11,157 nucleotides of DNA from Lachnospiraceae bacterium UBA5902 (GTDB taxonomy: Bacteria > Bacillota > Clostridia > Lachnospirales > Lachnospiraceae). Positions 1 through 6,305 of the stretch are shown one piece after another. The notes beneath the pieces are model-generated. The model worked only from the letters and a program-made list of their open reading frames with translations. It ran no database searches and was not told the DNA's origin. Location: the NCBI GenBank assembly GCA_002431865.1, contig DJEI01000006.1, positions 23,942-35,098 of the forward strand. The letters run 5' to 3'. A program made the position numbers and the translations under genes. Positions within the stretch are counted from its first letter, which is position 1; every line of letters begins with the position of its first letter.

Positions 1-363
1 AAAAATGTAAATTTCCCAGATACACTCGCTGCCCGTTTTGATATCGAAGACCGCATTTATATTCTCCGCAAATTTATAGAGGCAAACCAAAATGATGCAG
101 ACAATCATTTTCTGCTATTAGATCCTTCCAAAATACATACGTCTCTGAATATTTCCATCGCGTTTACACCACCATCCATGACGTTCCTGATGCTGGTACG
201 AAACGATGGTAATTCTATGATCCTTTCTTTGGAAGAACACACCCTTTGCAGCAGTATCATGGATTTCATCCAGGCATTGCCAGAATACGGGTATGTATGC
301 AGCGTGGAACAGACGAACCGCTATCTTCAGGAAGGAATCGAGCAATTAAAAAAGCAGCTATAA
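1..363 (+). CDS. C-terminal part of an unrecognised protein (5' end outside window)
   Basis: The frame is open from base 1 to the TAA at 361-363, giving 120 residues without a start near the edge, so the gene begins upstream of the window. An internal ATG at 178 would give only 61 residues and has no clear ribosome binding site. Composition is that of a soluble mixed alpha/beta protein. A hydrophobic stretch (SMTFLMLVRNDGNSMILSL) looks like two beta strands, and the end (NRYLQEGIEQLKKQL) looks like an amphipathic helix. There is no membrane segment and no motif I can name. It could be the ligand-binding or C-terminal part of a regulator, but I cannot show that. It ends 20 bases before a strong terminator hairpin shared with the convergent acetyltransferase gene. 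Confidence 0.7.
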   Translation, partial: KNVNFPDTLAARFDIEDRIYILRKFIEANQNDADNHFLLLDPSKIHTSLNISIAFTPPSMTFLMLVRNDGNSMILSLEEHTLCSSIMDFIQALPEYGYVCSVEQTNRYLQEGIEQLKKQL

Positions 364-383
364 GCAGCCGCAAGCCAGATATC

Positions 384-412
384 AAAAAAGAGGGTAAGCT
401 GCCCTCTTTTTT
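384..412. terminator. Bidirectional intrinsic terminator between convergent genes
   Basis: The arms AAAAAAGAGGG (384-394) and CCCTCTTTTTT (402-412) are perfectly complementary over 11 bp around a 7-base loop. Because the stem begins with A and ends with T, both strands give a GC-rich hairpin core followed by a U run. It lies 20 bases after the stop of the + gene and 3 bases after the stop of the - gene, so one element can end both transcripts. Confidence 0.9.
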
Positions 413-415
413 CAT

Positions 416-1033
416 CTACCATAAATCTGCCCGATCCCGGATAGAATCTGCCTCTGTGATTGAACGGATTACCTTACATGGATTTCCCACTGCCAGTGAA
501 TACGGCGGAATATCCTTCGTCACGACACTGCCCGCGCCGATCACGCAGCCTTCACCGATCGTCACGCCACCGGTCACAACGACATTGCTTGCGAGCCAGC
601 AGTTGTCGCCAATTGTGATTGGCTTTGCGTACTCATCATCGTATGCCGTACCATCTGCCTTGAACTTGATGTTGCGCTCCTGATGACGGAACGGATGCAT
701 GGGTGTTACCAGTGACACGTTTGATCCGATAAACACGTTATTTCCAATATGCACCGGACAGGTATCCAACACCGTGAAATTAAAGTTTGCAAATGTATTT
801 TCGCCAATCGTCGTAAATTCGCCATAGTCAAAATAGATTGGTCCCTGCAGATACACGCCCTTCGCACAGTCCGGAATCAGGTCATGCAACAGCTGCCCGC
901 GTGTTTCCTCCTCCGTATCTGTGGTCTGGTTATATGTCTGGCACAGCTTGTGTGCCTTTGAACGGATGGCAAGTAACGTCTCATCGGATGGATCGTAGAT
1001 CTTGCCTGCCAGCATCTTTTCCTGCTCTGTCAT
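416..1033 (-). CDS. Sugar O-acetyltransferase, maltose/galactoside acetyltransferase type
   Basis: This 205-residue protein probably transfers an acetyl group from acetyl-CoA to a hydroxyl of a sugar in the cytoplasm. Residues 1-55 match the short N-terminal helical region of the Maa/LacA family (EKMLAGKIYDPSDETLLAIR). Residues 60-190 form the left-handed beta-helix, with hexapeptide repeats such as IGENTF, IGNNVF, IGSNVS, IGDNCW, IGEGCV and IGAGSV. His113 in TPMHPFRH is at the place of the catalytic His of LacA, and Asn85 in FANFNF matches its substrate-binding Asn. Length is normal for the family (about 185-205). The start at 1033 has AGGAGGG (1043-1049) 9 bases upstream. An earlier ATG at 1038 is out of frame and closes after two codons (ATG CTA TGA), overlapping the true start. 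Maltose, galactoside or another sugar cannot be told apart by sequence. It is divergent from the NSS transporter and no sugar operon surrounds it. Confidence 0.93.
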   Translation of the reverse strand: MTEQEKMLAGKIYDPSDETLLAIRSKAHKLCQTYNQTTDTEEETRGQLLHDLIPDCAKGVYLQGPIYFDYGEFTTIGENTFANFNFTVLDTCPVHIGNNVFIGSNVSLVTPMHPFRHQERNIKFKADGTAYDDEYAKPITIGDNCWLASNVVVTGGVTIGEGCVIGAGSVVTKDIPPYSLAVGNPCKVIRSITEADSIRDRADLW

Positions 1034-1106
1034 AGCATTTTTCCCTCCTGTGGTTTATATTTTGATATTCGTATTTAACTTCCTGTTTCATGACCAGTCT
1101 GTCACG

Positions 1107-1162
1107 CAATCATCTATATCATGGTAATATACAATCCCGAAAAAAACAATCATCGATTCATG
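1107..1162. repeat. Imperfect direct repeat in the divergent promoter region
   Basis: CAATCATCTATATCATG (1107-1123) recurs as CAATCATCGATTCATG (1147-1162). The copies differ by one substitution and one missing base, and their starts are 40 bases apart. The second copy ends 17 bases before the candidate -35 box of the NSS gene. They could be paired sites for a regulator of the divergent acetyltransferase and transporter genes. No known operator consensus is recognised, and chance is possible in A/T-rich DNA. Confidence 0.35.
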
Positions 1163-1179
1163 CGATTTTTAACATTCAT

Positions 1180-1208
1180 TTTACTTTTCCGGCGTTATAG
1201 GGTATAGT
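1180..1208 (+). promoter_or_regulatory. Candidate sigma-A promoter of the NSS transporter gene
   Basis: TTTACT (1180-1185, 4 of 6 to TTGACA) and TATAGT (1203-1208, 5 of 6 to TATAAT) are separated by 17 bases, the optimal spacing. The start of transcription would be near 1215, leaving about 48 bases of leader before the ATG at 1263. Confidence 0.6.
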
Positions 1209-1211
1209 AGA

Positions 1212-1238
1212 TTTTAGTTTTATTAAAAGATACTAAAA
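1212..1238 (+). other. A/T-rich inverted repeat at the 5' end of the NSS leader
   Basis: TTTTAGT (1212-1218) and ACTAAAA (1232-1238) are perfectly complementary with a 13-base loop. They lie right at the predicted transcript start. It may fold as a weak 5' hairpin that affects mRNA stability, or be a chance product of A/T-rich DNA. Confidence 0.3.
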
Positions 1239-1262
1239 AATAAGAAGAGAGAGAGAATTTTT

Positions 1263-2585
1263 ATGAACAAACGAGAATCTTTTACTAACCGTCTCGGTTT
1301 TATCCTTGCCTGCATCGGTTCTGCCGTCGGCATGGGCAATATCTGGATGTTTCCGACACGTGTATCCCTGTACGGAGGTGGTTCTTACCTTATTCCGTAT
1401 TTTATCTTTGTTGTACTGATTGCATCCACAGGCGTGATTGGGGAAATGAGTTTTGGACGTGGCACACGGTCTGGTCCGATTGACGCCTTTGGTGCTGCCT
1501 GTGAATCCCGCGGCAAACGCAAGGTCGGTGAAACACTGGGATTTATCCCGGTTCTTGGTTCGCTTGCCATGGCGATCGGTTACACCGTTGTCATGGGATG
1601 GATTCTGAAATATATGATCGGTGCTTTTACCGGAAGTGCACTCGCACCAGACAGTGTAGATTCCTTCGCAGCATCTTTTGGCGGCATGGCTTCCGCATTC
1701 GGTAACAACCTATGGCAGATCGTAGCACTTGTGATTGCGGTTGTGATCCTGATGTTTGGTGTTGGAAATGGTATCGAGAAAGCAAATAAGATCATGATGC
1801 CGGTATTCTTCCTGCTGTTTTTAATCCTGGCCATCTATACCGCCTGTCAGCCGGGTGCCATTGACGGCTATAAATACATCTTCCGTGTAGAGCCTTCGGC
1901 TCTGGCAAAGCCGGAGACATGGATCTTCGCTTTGGGACAGGCGTTTTTCTCCCTGTCTGTTGCCGGAAACGGAACCCTGATCTACGGTTCGTACCTGCCG
2001 GACAACGAAGATATTCCTGCTTCCGCAGCACGTGTTGCCCTGTTTGACACGATTGCAGCCTTGCTTGCCGCACTTGTAATCATCCCTGCCATGGCAACCA
2101 CTGGTGCACAGCTTGACCAGGGCGGCCCGGGACTGATGTTTATCTTCCTGCCTAGCTTGTTTAAGTCTATGCCAGGGGGACACATCGTGGCGATCATCTT
2201 CTTCGTAGCAGTCTTCTTCGCAGGGCTTTCGTCTCTGCTTAACTTGTACGAAGCACCAATCGCAACGGTACAGGAAAAGCTTCACTTAAACCGCAAGCTC
2301 TCCTGCCTTGTCATCGGCGTGATCGGTGTGATTGTATCGATCTGTATTCAGGGAATCGTATCCGACTGGATGGATATTCTGTCCATCTACATCTGCCCGC
2401 TTGGTGCAGGTCTCGCCGGTATCATGTTCTTCTGGGTTTATGGCAAGAAATATGTCGAAGAGCAGGTCAACCTTGGCCGCGACAAAAAATTTACAGACAA
2501 GTATGTACCTGTCTGTAAATATCTGTACTGCCCGATCTGTATCCTTGTACTGATCCTTGGTATCGCGCTGGGAGGAATTGGTTAA
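1263..2585 (+). CDS. Sodium-dependent transporter, NSS (SLC6/LeuT) family
   Basis: This 440-residue membrane protein probably imports an amino acid or related small molecule with Na+. TM1 carries the family signature at residues 10-31 (NRLGFILACIGSAVGMGNIWMFP region). TM6 carries FALGQAFFSLSVAGNGT (222-238), very like LeuT TM6, and TM8 carries FAGLSSLLN (319-327), where S323/S324 sit at the Na2-type site. SDWMDIL (367-373) opens the TM10 region. I count about 11 hydrophobic segments, the usual number for short bacterial NSS proteins (about 440-450 residues). The position of the LeuT outer-gate Arg30 is Met29 here (GNIWMFP), a form I associate with a Firmicutes subgroup, so the substrate should not be copied from LeuT. 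A purine-rich AGAGAGAGA tract precedes the ATG by 6 bases, a fairly weak ribosome binding site. The gene ends exactly against the convergent lipoprotein gene. A hairpin inside its last 100 bases seems to serve the opposite strand. Confidence 0.95.
   Translation: MNKRESFTNRLGFILACIGSAVGMGNIWMFPTRVSLYGGGSYLIPYFIFVVLIASTGVIGEMSFGRGTRSGPIDAFGAACESRGKRKVGETLGFIPVLGSLAMAIGYTVVMGWILKYMIGAFTGSALAPDSVDSFAASFGGMASAFGNNLWQIVALVIAVVILMFGVGNGIEKANKIMMPVFFLLFLILAIYTACQPGAIDGYKYIFRVEPSALAKPETWIFALGQAFFSLSVAGNGTLIYGSYLPDNEDIPASAARVALFDTIAALLAALVIIPAMATTGAQLDQGGPGLMFIFLPSLFKSMPGGHIVAIIFFVAVFFAGLSSLLNLYEAPIATVQEKLHLNRKLSCLVIGVIGVIVSICIQGIVSDWMDILSIYICPLGAGLAGIMFFWVYGKKYVEEQVNLGRDKKFTDKYVPVCKYLYCPICILVLILGIALGGIG
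2484..2520 (-). terminator. Terminator of the zinc operon, embedded in the NSS coding sequence
   Basis: ATTTACAGACA (2489-2499) and TGTCTGTAAAT (2510-2520) form a perfect 11-bp inverted repeat with a 10-base loop. Read on the - strand the hairpin is followed at once by five more U (2488-2484), as in an intrinsic terminator. On the + strand it is followed by ATCTG, so it should not stop NSS transcription. It lies 66-102 bases beyond the stop of the last zinc-operon gene. The stem is A/U-rich at its base, so termination may be partial. Confidence 0.65.
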
Positions 2586-3275
2586 TCATTCTACTTTTGT
2601 TCCTAATTCCATCGTAGCATCTACAAGACGACAATACTGCACCTGCGGATTGTCGTCTTCTTTATATGTCTCAAATACTCCCTGAACTACAATGGACGTA
2701 TTTTCTGCCGGATATTCATCCGGATACACATGAGAGCCATCCCCCCATACAAACTCCAGTCCTTGGGCACAACATGCCGTCGCATCCTGAATCACACAAT
2801 AATGATAATATTTTCCAGTCGGTTCATAATAGGATGCATAATAATCTCCCATAATTCGAAATGTTTTTCCACGATAACTGTCCGGATCAATCATAAGCTG
2901 GTACACCGTCGCATATACCATGCTTTTACTCATAGTTGTTAAATCATAATCTACACCTGTTTCTGTCTGGCTTCCTGTTTCCGTTAATATTGCGGTTTCA
3001 TTTTCACTAGTATCTTCTGTTGTTATAGCTGTTTCGGTCGTTGCTTCGGTTGTTATCTGTTCCGTTGTATCTGCCGTTTCCGTTTTTTCTTCCATCGTTA
3101 CCTGTTCTGTCGTCTGCTCCGGGATTACGGATTCTGTCGTAACAATCAGGCTCGTCCGATTACTGTCACCACAACCACTCAGCAATCCAAGCATCAATAC
3201 GATACACACAACATATTGCAGCTTATGGATACCTGCTTTTATTCTTCTATCTCCAGATCCAATATGTTTCATCAT
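2586..3275 (-). CDS. Lipoprotein with Thr/Glu-rich linker, last gene of the zinc operon
   Basis: This protein of about 229 residues is of unknown function. Numbering from the ATG at 3275, a basic N-terminus and hydrophobic segment (about 16-34) end in the lipobox LSGC with Cys35 as lipid anchor. Residues about 42-107 are a low-complexity Thr/Glu linker (for example QTTEQ, TTEATTETAITTED) that would hold the domain off the membrane. Residues about 112-229 form a compact domain with alternating hydrophobic strands and helix-like parts (MVYATVYQLMIDPDSYRGK, then EFVWGDG and NTSIVVQGVFETY). An OB-like beta barrel is plausible but unproven. A CC pair (ATACCAQ) and one more Cys could bind metal or form a disulfide. 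The longest frame starts at a GTG (3284) that lies in the GGAAGG site. The ATG at 3275 has this site 8 bases upstream and is preferred. It follows the permease by 27 bases, so co-transcription is likely and a role in metal capture is inferred from position only. Confidence 0.85.
   Translation of the reverse strand: MMKHIGSGDRRIKAGIHKLQYVVCIVLMLGLLSGCGDSNRTSLIVTTESVIPEQTTEQVTMEEKTETADTTEQITTEATTETAITTEDTSENETAILTETGSQTETGVDYDLTTMSKSMVYATVYQLMIDPDSYRGKTFRIMGDYYASYYEPTGKYYHYCVIQDATACCAQGLEFVWGDGSHVYPDEYPAENTSIVVQGVFETYKEDDNPQVQYCRLVDATMELGTKVE
2625..2663 (+). terminator. Probable NSS terminator, embedded in the lipoprotein coding sequence
   Basis: AAGACGACAAT (2625-2635) and ATTGTCGTCTT (2649-2659) are a perfect 11-bp inverted repeat with a 13-base loop, 39 bases beyond the NSS stop. 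On the + strand the stem runs into CTTTATAT, a short and interrupted U tract. On the - strand it runs into GTAGATG, which would not terminate. It is the only hairpin of this strength after the NSS gene, and NSS has no intergenic space of its own. Confidence 0.55.
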
Positions 3276-3302
3276 ACTCATCACCTTCCATTTCCCTTGT
3301 AG

Positions 3303-4139
3303 TCATCGCCTGCATAGTTTTCCCATTCCACATGCCATCAGAAATGCTATCATATCCATCATTACAATGGTTGAGCCAACCGGAGTTCCGGCAAGTATTG
3401 ATACAAAGATCCCCACACAGGCGCACACAACTGAAATGCCAACTGAACAGATTGTAACACTCCGAAAATTGCGGAATATCCGCATTGCAGATAAAGCTGG
3501 GAATATCACCAACGCGGAAATAAGCAGTGAACCAACCAGATTCATCGCAAGCACAATCACAACAGCAATCAAAACCGCCAGTAACGTATTATACAGATTT
3601 GTCTTCATTCCGGTTGCCTTGGCAAATGTTTCATCAAACGTGATAGAAAATATCTTATTGTAAAACAGTACAAACATCACAACAACTATAACTGACAGCA
3701 CGGCACATAACTGAACCTGTCCAATCGTCAAAGTCAGGATTGAAGTAGATCCAAACAATGTACTGCACACATCTCCAGAGACATTTGGTCCGGTGCTGAA
3801 CACATTCATCAGGAGATATCCGATCGCCAGTGAGCTTACAGAGATCATCGCAATTGCCGCATCTCCCTTGATTTTCGTGTTCTGTCCGGTTCGAAGTAAC
3901 AACACCGCACAAACAACAGTAACCGGTAAAATCAAATACATGTTATTACTCAGTTTCATAACCGAAGCGACTGCCATTGCACCAAATGCCACATGTGACA
4001 GTCCATCTCCTATATACGAAAAACGCTTTAGCACAAGTGTAACACCAAGCAAAGACGAACAAAGCGCAATCAGCACACCAACGATAAGCGCATACCAGAC
4101 AAACGGATACTGAAAGTAAAACTGTAGTTTTTCTATCAA
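3303..4139 (-). CDS. znuB: Zinc/manganese ABC transporter permease (ZnuB/MntB family)
   Basis: This 278-residue integral membrane protein of the ABC-3 family would form the homodimeric channel that moves the metal across the membrane, powered by the adjacent ATPase. It has about eight or nine hydrophobic helices and family segments such as LLGVTLVLKRFSYIGDGLSHVAFGA, given here only in part as GDGLSHVAFGA near the N-terminus. Near the C-terminus are NLVGSLLISALVIFPALSA and GTPVGSTIV. The longest frame reaches back to 4220, but its extra 27 residues (polar, Arg-rich) are just another frame of the ATPase gene. I choose the TTG at 4139. It has GGAGG (4149-4153) 9 bases upstream, gives the usual family N-terminus (IEKLQFYFQYPF), and overlaps the ATPase stop by 4 bases (TTGA), a typical translational coupling. 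Whether the substrate is zinc or manganese cannot be read from this protein. Confidence 0.93.
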   Translation of the reverse strand: MIEKLQFYFQYPFVWYALIVGVLIALCSSLLGVTLVLKRFSYIGDGLSHVAFGAMAVASVMKLSNNMYLILPVTVVCAVLLLRTGQNTKIKGDAAIAMISVSSLAIGYLLMNVFSTGPNVSGDVCSTLFGSTSILTLTIGQVQLCAVLSVIVVVMFVLFYNKIFSITFDETFAKATGMKTNLYNTLLAVLIAVVIVLAMNLVGSLLISALVIFPALSAMRIFRNFRSVTICSVGISVVCACVGIFVSILAGTPVGSTIVMMDMIAFLMACGMGKLCRR

Positions 4140-4849
4140 TGTTCTTCGCCTCCAACCATCTGCAGATACGACTGTCCAACCTTGCTTGCCAGATACGCCT
4201 CTCTGGTTCCAAAGAAGCATTCCGCACCAATATGCAGAATATGACTGCCATAACGAACAGCTGCCGCTATATCATGGGACACCATCACAATTGTGATGTG
4301 CTCTTCCTGATTGAGCCGCCAGATGAGCTGATACATGTCTGCTGTACCTGCCGGATCGAGACCGGCTACCGGCTCATCCAGAATCAGAATTTTCTCTGTT
4401 GCGCATAATGCTCTGGCTAACAACGTCCGTTGCTGCTGTCCTCCAGACAGATCACGGAAGCACCGGTTTGCAAGATGGGCAATCTTCATTTTCTCCATCA
4501 TCTTCTTTGCATATTTCTTTTCCTGTTTACGATAAAATGGATGCATACCGCAGCGGTTCTGGCATCCGGACAGAACGATTTCCCATACAGATGCCGGGAA
4601 ATCCCGCTGAACCTCTGTCTGCTGCGGCAGATATCCCACCGCGCGGGTGGAGATGCTTTCACCGAAGGTAATCTCCCCACTTAGTGGCTGCTGCAGGTGC
4701 AGAAGTGTACGCATCAATGTGGATTTTCCTGAACCATTTTCACCAACGATGCATACATAATCTCCTGCATTTACAGAGAAATTCAGATCGCGCAGAATTG
4801 TTTTCCCATCATATCCAAGACTGACATTTTCACAAATAATCTGAGCCAT
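4136..4849 (-). CDS. znuC: Zinc/manganese ABC transporter ATP-binding protein (ZnuC family)
   Basis: This 237-residue cytoplasmic ATPase drives metal import. Motifs are complete: Walker A GENGSGKST (36-44), Q-loop in YLPQQ (73-77), ABC signature LSGGQ (134-138), Walker B ILILDEP (154-160) with Glu159 as catalytic base, and the H-loop His192 in VSHD. Length is normal for the family. The gene sits between the receptor gene (14 bases upstream) and the permease gene (4-base overlap), the classic znuA-znuC-znuB order. The stretch 96-130 is rich in Lys, Met, His and Cys, as is common in the variable helical subdomain, and I attach no function to it. Confidence 0.96.
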   Translation of the reverse strand: MAQIICENVSLGYDGKTILRDLNFSVNAGDYVCIVGENGSGKSTLMRTLLHLQQPLSGEITFGESISTRAVGYLPQQTEVQRDFPASVWEIVLSGCQNRCGMHPFYRKQEKKYAKKMMEKMKIAHLANRCFRDLSGGQQQRTLLARALCATEKILILDEPVAGLDPAGTADMYQLIWRLNQEEHITIVMVSHDIAAAVRYGSHILHIGAECFFGTREAYLASKVGQSYLQMVGGEEH

Positions 4850-4863
4850 CTTTTCGCTTCCTC

Positions 4864-5895
4864 CTACTTCAGTGCCTGCTTCAGAATTTCAAGGTTACTA
4901 TCCATCGTGGAAAGATACGTGGTTCCATTCTTCACATCCTCAGAGGTTGTTGACTGCATGGAATCCAGCGCCAGAATCTGCTGATCCTTGTTCTTTGTAT
5001 TTTCTATCACGGTTCTTGCAATCTTCTGATCAGATTTTTCTATCGTCAGCACGGTATGCAATCCAAGTTCGTCAATCTTACCTGCAAGAAATGTAATCGT
5101 TTCAAAGCTCGCTTCCGTTTCCGCAGAGCATCCGACAAATGCAGCATAGTAGTCGAGACCATAATCATCCACCATATAGCGGAAAGGAAACCTGTCCGCA
5201 AACAAAAGTGTATGCATTGTACTGTTGTTCACTACATCCTGATATTTTCCATCCAGTTCCTGCAACTTCGCAAGATAGCTATTTAAATTCTCCTCATATA
5301 TCTGCTGATTCTCCGGATCAAGCGCCGATAACTGCTTTTCAATTTCCTGACATTCCAGTTCTGCATTTCTTAACGACAGCCAGACATGCTCATCATACTC
5401 CACTTCTTCCTCTTCCGCATCTTCATCTGTATGAGCTTCATCTGCATCTTCGCCGGAATGCGCCTCTTCATGCTCCTCTTCTGCCTGCATGCCTTCGACA
5501 ACTTCCTCTTCCTTCGCGTTTTCACCCATGACTTCCATCAGATTGATTACACGCTGATTCTCATTCCGGGATTCTTTTAATGCGTCTTCCACCCATGCGT
5601 CGGATTCTCCGCCAACATAGATAAACAGATCGCATTCCGATATCTTACGGATATCCTCTGCGGTTGGCTGATAACTGTGCAGATCAACACCATTATCCAG
5701 AAGCATCGTGAGTTCCACATTCTCGCTCTCATCTCCAAGAATTGCTTTTACCCAGTCATATTCCGGAAAAATCGTTGTTACGATTTTCAGTTTCTTGTCT
5801 CCATCCTGCGCCGTTTTACCAGAGCATGCAGCCAGACAAAGAACGCACATCACTGCAGTCAGACAGCAAGCAATCCATCTATTCAATTTTTTCAT
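4864..5895 (-). CDS. znuA: Zinc ABC transporter substrate-binding lipoprotein (ZnuA/TroA family)
   Basis: This 343-residue lipoprotein would capture the metal outside the membrane and hand it to the permease. Numbering from the ATG at 5895, the signal peptide ends in the lipobox LAAC with Cys24 as anchor. The mature fold opens with KLKIVTTIFPEYDWVK (35-50). Family metal ligands are His73 in DLHSYQPTAED and His170 in DEHVWLSL, and a late acidic ligand is probable around Asp311. The third position, His in ZnuA or Glu in PsaA types, seems to be Asp234 in ADRFPFRY. An acidic, His-bearing loop (about 128-169, with EEHEEAHSGEDADEAHTDED) is the kind found in zinc receptors and points to zinc. The frame extends five codons upstream to 5910, but that ATG lies inside the GGAGG site (5904-5908). 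The chosen start is 8 bases from it. A hairpin with a U run precedes the gene. Confidence 0.94.
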   Translation of the reverse strand: MKKLNRWIACCLTAVMCVLCLAACSGKTAQDGDKKLKIVTTIFPEYDWVKAILGDESENVELTMLLDNGVDLHSYQPTAEDIRKISECDLFIYVGGESDAWVEDALKESRNENQRVINLMEVMGENAKEEEVVEGMQAEEEHEEAHSGEDADEAHTDEDAEEEEVEYDEHVWLSLRNAELECQEIEKQLSALDPENQQIYEENLNSYLAKLQELDGKYQDVVNNSTMHTLLFADRFPFRYMVDDYGLDYYAAFVGCSAETEASFETITFLAGKIDELGLHTVLTIEKSDQKIARTVIENTKNKDQQILALDSMQSTTSEDVKNGTTYLSTMDSNLEILKQALK

Positions 5896-5940
5896 GATAA
5901 AGACCTCCATTATTTACACTTTGTATCTAAATTTAAGCGC

Positions 5941-5974
5941 AAAAAACACAGGGTATGTCTGCACACGCCCTATG
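5941..5974 (-). terminator. Attenuator-like terminator between the small membrane protein and znuA
   Basis: Read on the - strand, CATAGGG (5974-5968) pairs with CCCTGTG (5953-5947) over 7 bp with one G-U pair, around a 14-base loop that can form an inner TGT/ACA pairing. Six U follow at once (5946-5941). It begins 10 bases after the stop of the small gene. Since znuA starts only 46 bases further on and has no convincing promoter of its own in this gap, partial termination would set the ratio of the small protein to the transporter. Confidence 0.6.
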
Positions 5975-5984
5975 CTGGTCTTTA

Positions 5985-6278
5985 TCAATTATTCATTCGT
6001 ACCTTCTGGGTAATCAGGGATTTCCACACAAGATTCGTAAAATTCCCGGCAATCAGACCGATTGCCATGATCAATACAGCCAGAGACACCACAACTTCTG
6101 CAAATCCATCGCCAAGCGTCTTCAACGCCTGTTCCGCCTGATGCATGCATGCACAGATCGGGCAATCTCGATCCACGCAATGATGATTCTGCTCCTTCGT
6201 TACATAGAAAAGAGAGAAAAATGTCACTACTACAAATATAACGCTGATTAAAAGTGCAATCTTTTTTCTATTTTTCAT
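5985..6278 (-). CDS. Small two-helix membrane protein with extracytoplasmic Cys/His cluster
   Basis: This is a 97-residue protein of unknown function. A basic start (MKNRKK) is followed by TM1 (about 7-26), a loop, TM2 (about 60-83) and a basic tail (KSLITQKVR). By the positive-inside rule both ends are cytoplasmic and the loop is outside. The loop holds a dense cluster of possible metal ligands: His32, His33, Cys34, Cys39, Cys42, Cys44 and His46 (NHHCVDRDCPICACMHQAE), then a helix rich in Ala. The start at 6278 has AAAGGAGA about 9 bases upstream. As first gene of a zinc-uptake operon it may bind, sense or pass on zinc at the outer face of the membrane. This is inference from motif and position. 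I cannot name a family. Confidence 0.85.
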   Translation of the reverse strand: MKNRKKIALLISVIFVVVTFFSLFYVTKEQNHHCVDRDCPICACMHQAEQALKTLGDGFAEVVVSLAVLIMAIGLIAGNFTNLVWKSLITQKVRMNN

Positions 6279-6305
6279 AGTGGCAAGTCTCCTTTCCCAT
6301 GTATT

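Noticed and set aside
246..683. Open frame on the + strand across the terminator and acetyltransferase
   Set aside because: It runs through a strong bidirectional terminator and is antisense to the acetyltransferase. No plausible start signal.
1821..2285. Long open frame on the - strand inside the NSS gene
   Set aside because: It is antisense to a well-supported transporter gene and has no ribosome binding site or family resemblance. Its Arg/Cys/Gln-rich composition is typical of a shadow frame.
2920..3160. Tandem repeat or CRISPR-like array
   Set aside because: The repetitive look comes from Thr/Glu codons of the lipoprotein linker. There is no regular period and no unique spacer pattern.
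4140..4220. Longer N-terminus for the permease from an upstream ATG
   Set aside because: The extra 27 residues are the ATPase 3' end in another frame. The TTG at 4139 has a GGAGG at ideal spacing and gives the normal family start.
5677..6141. Open frame of about 154 codons on the + strand across znuA and the small membrane gene
   Set aside because: It overlaps two supported - strand genes and their gap, and its His/Phe/Ser-rich product shows no domain.
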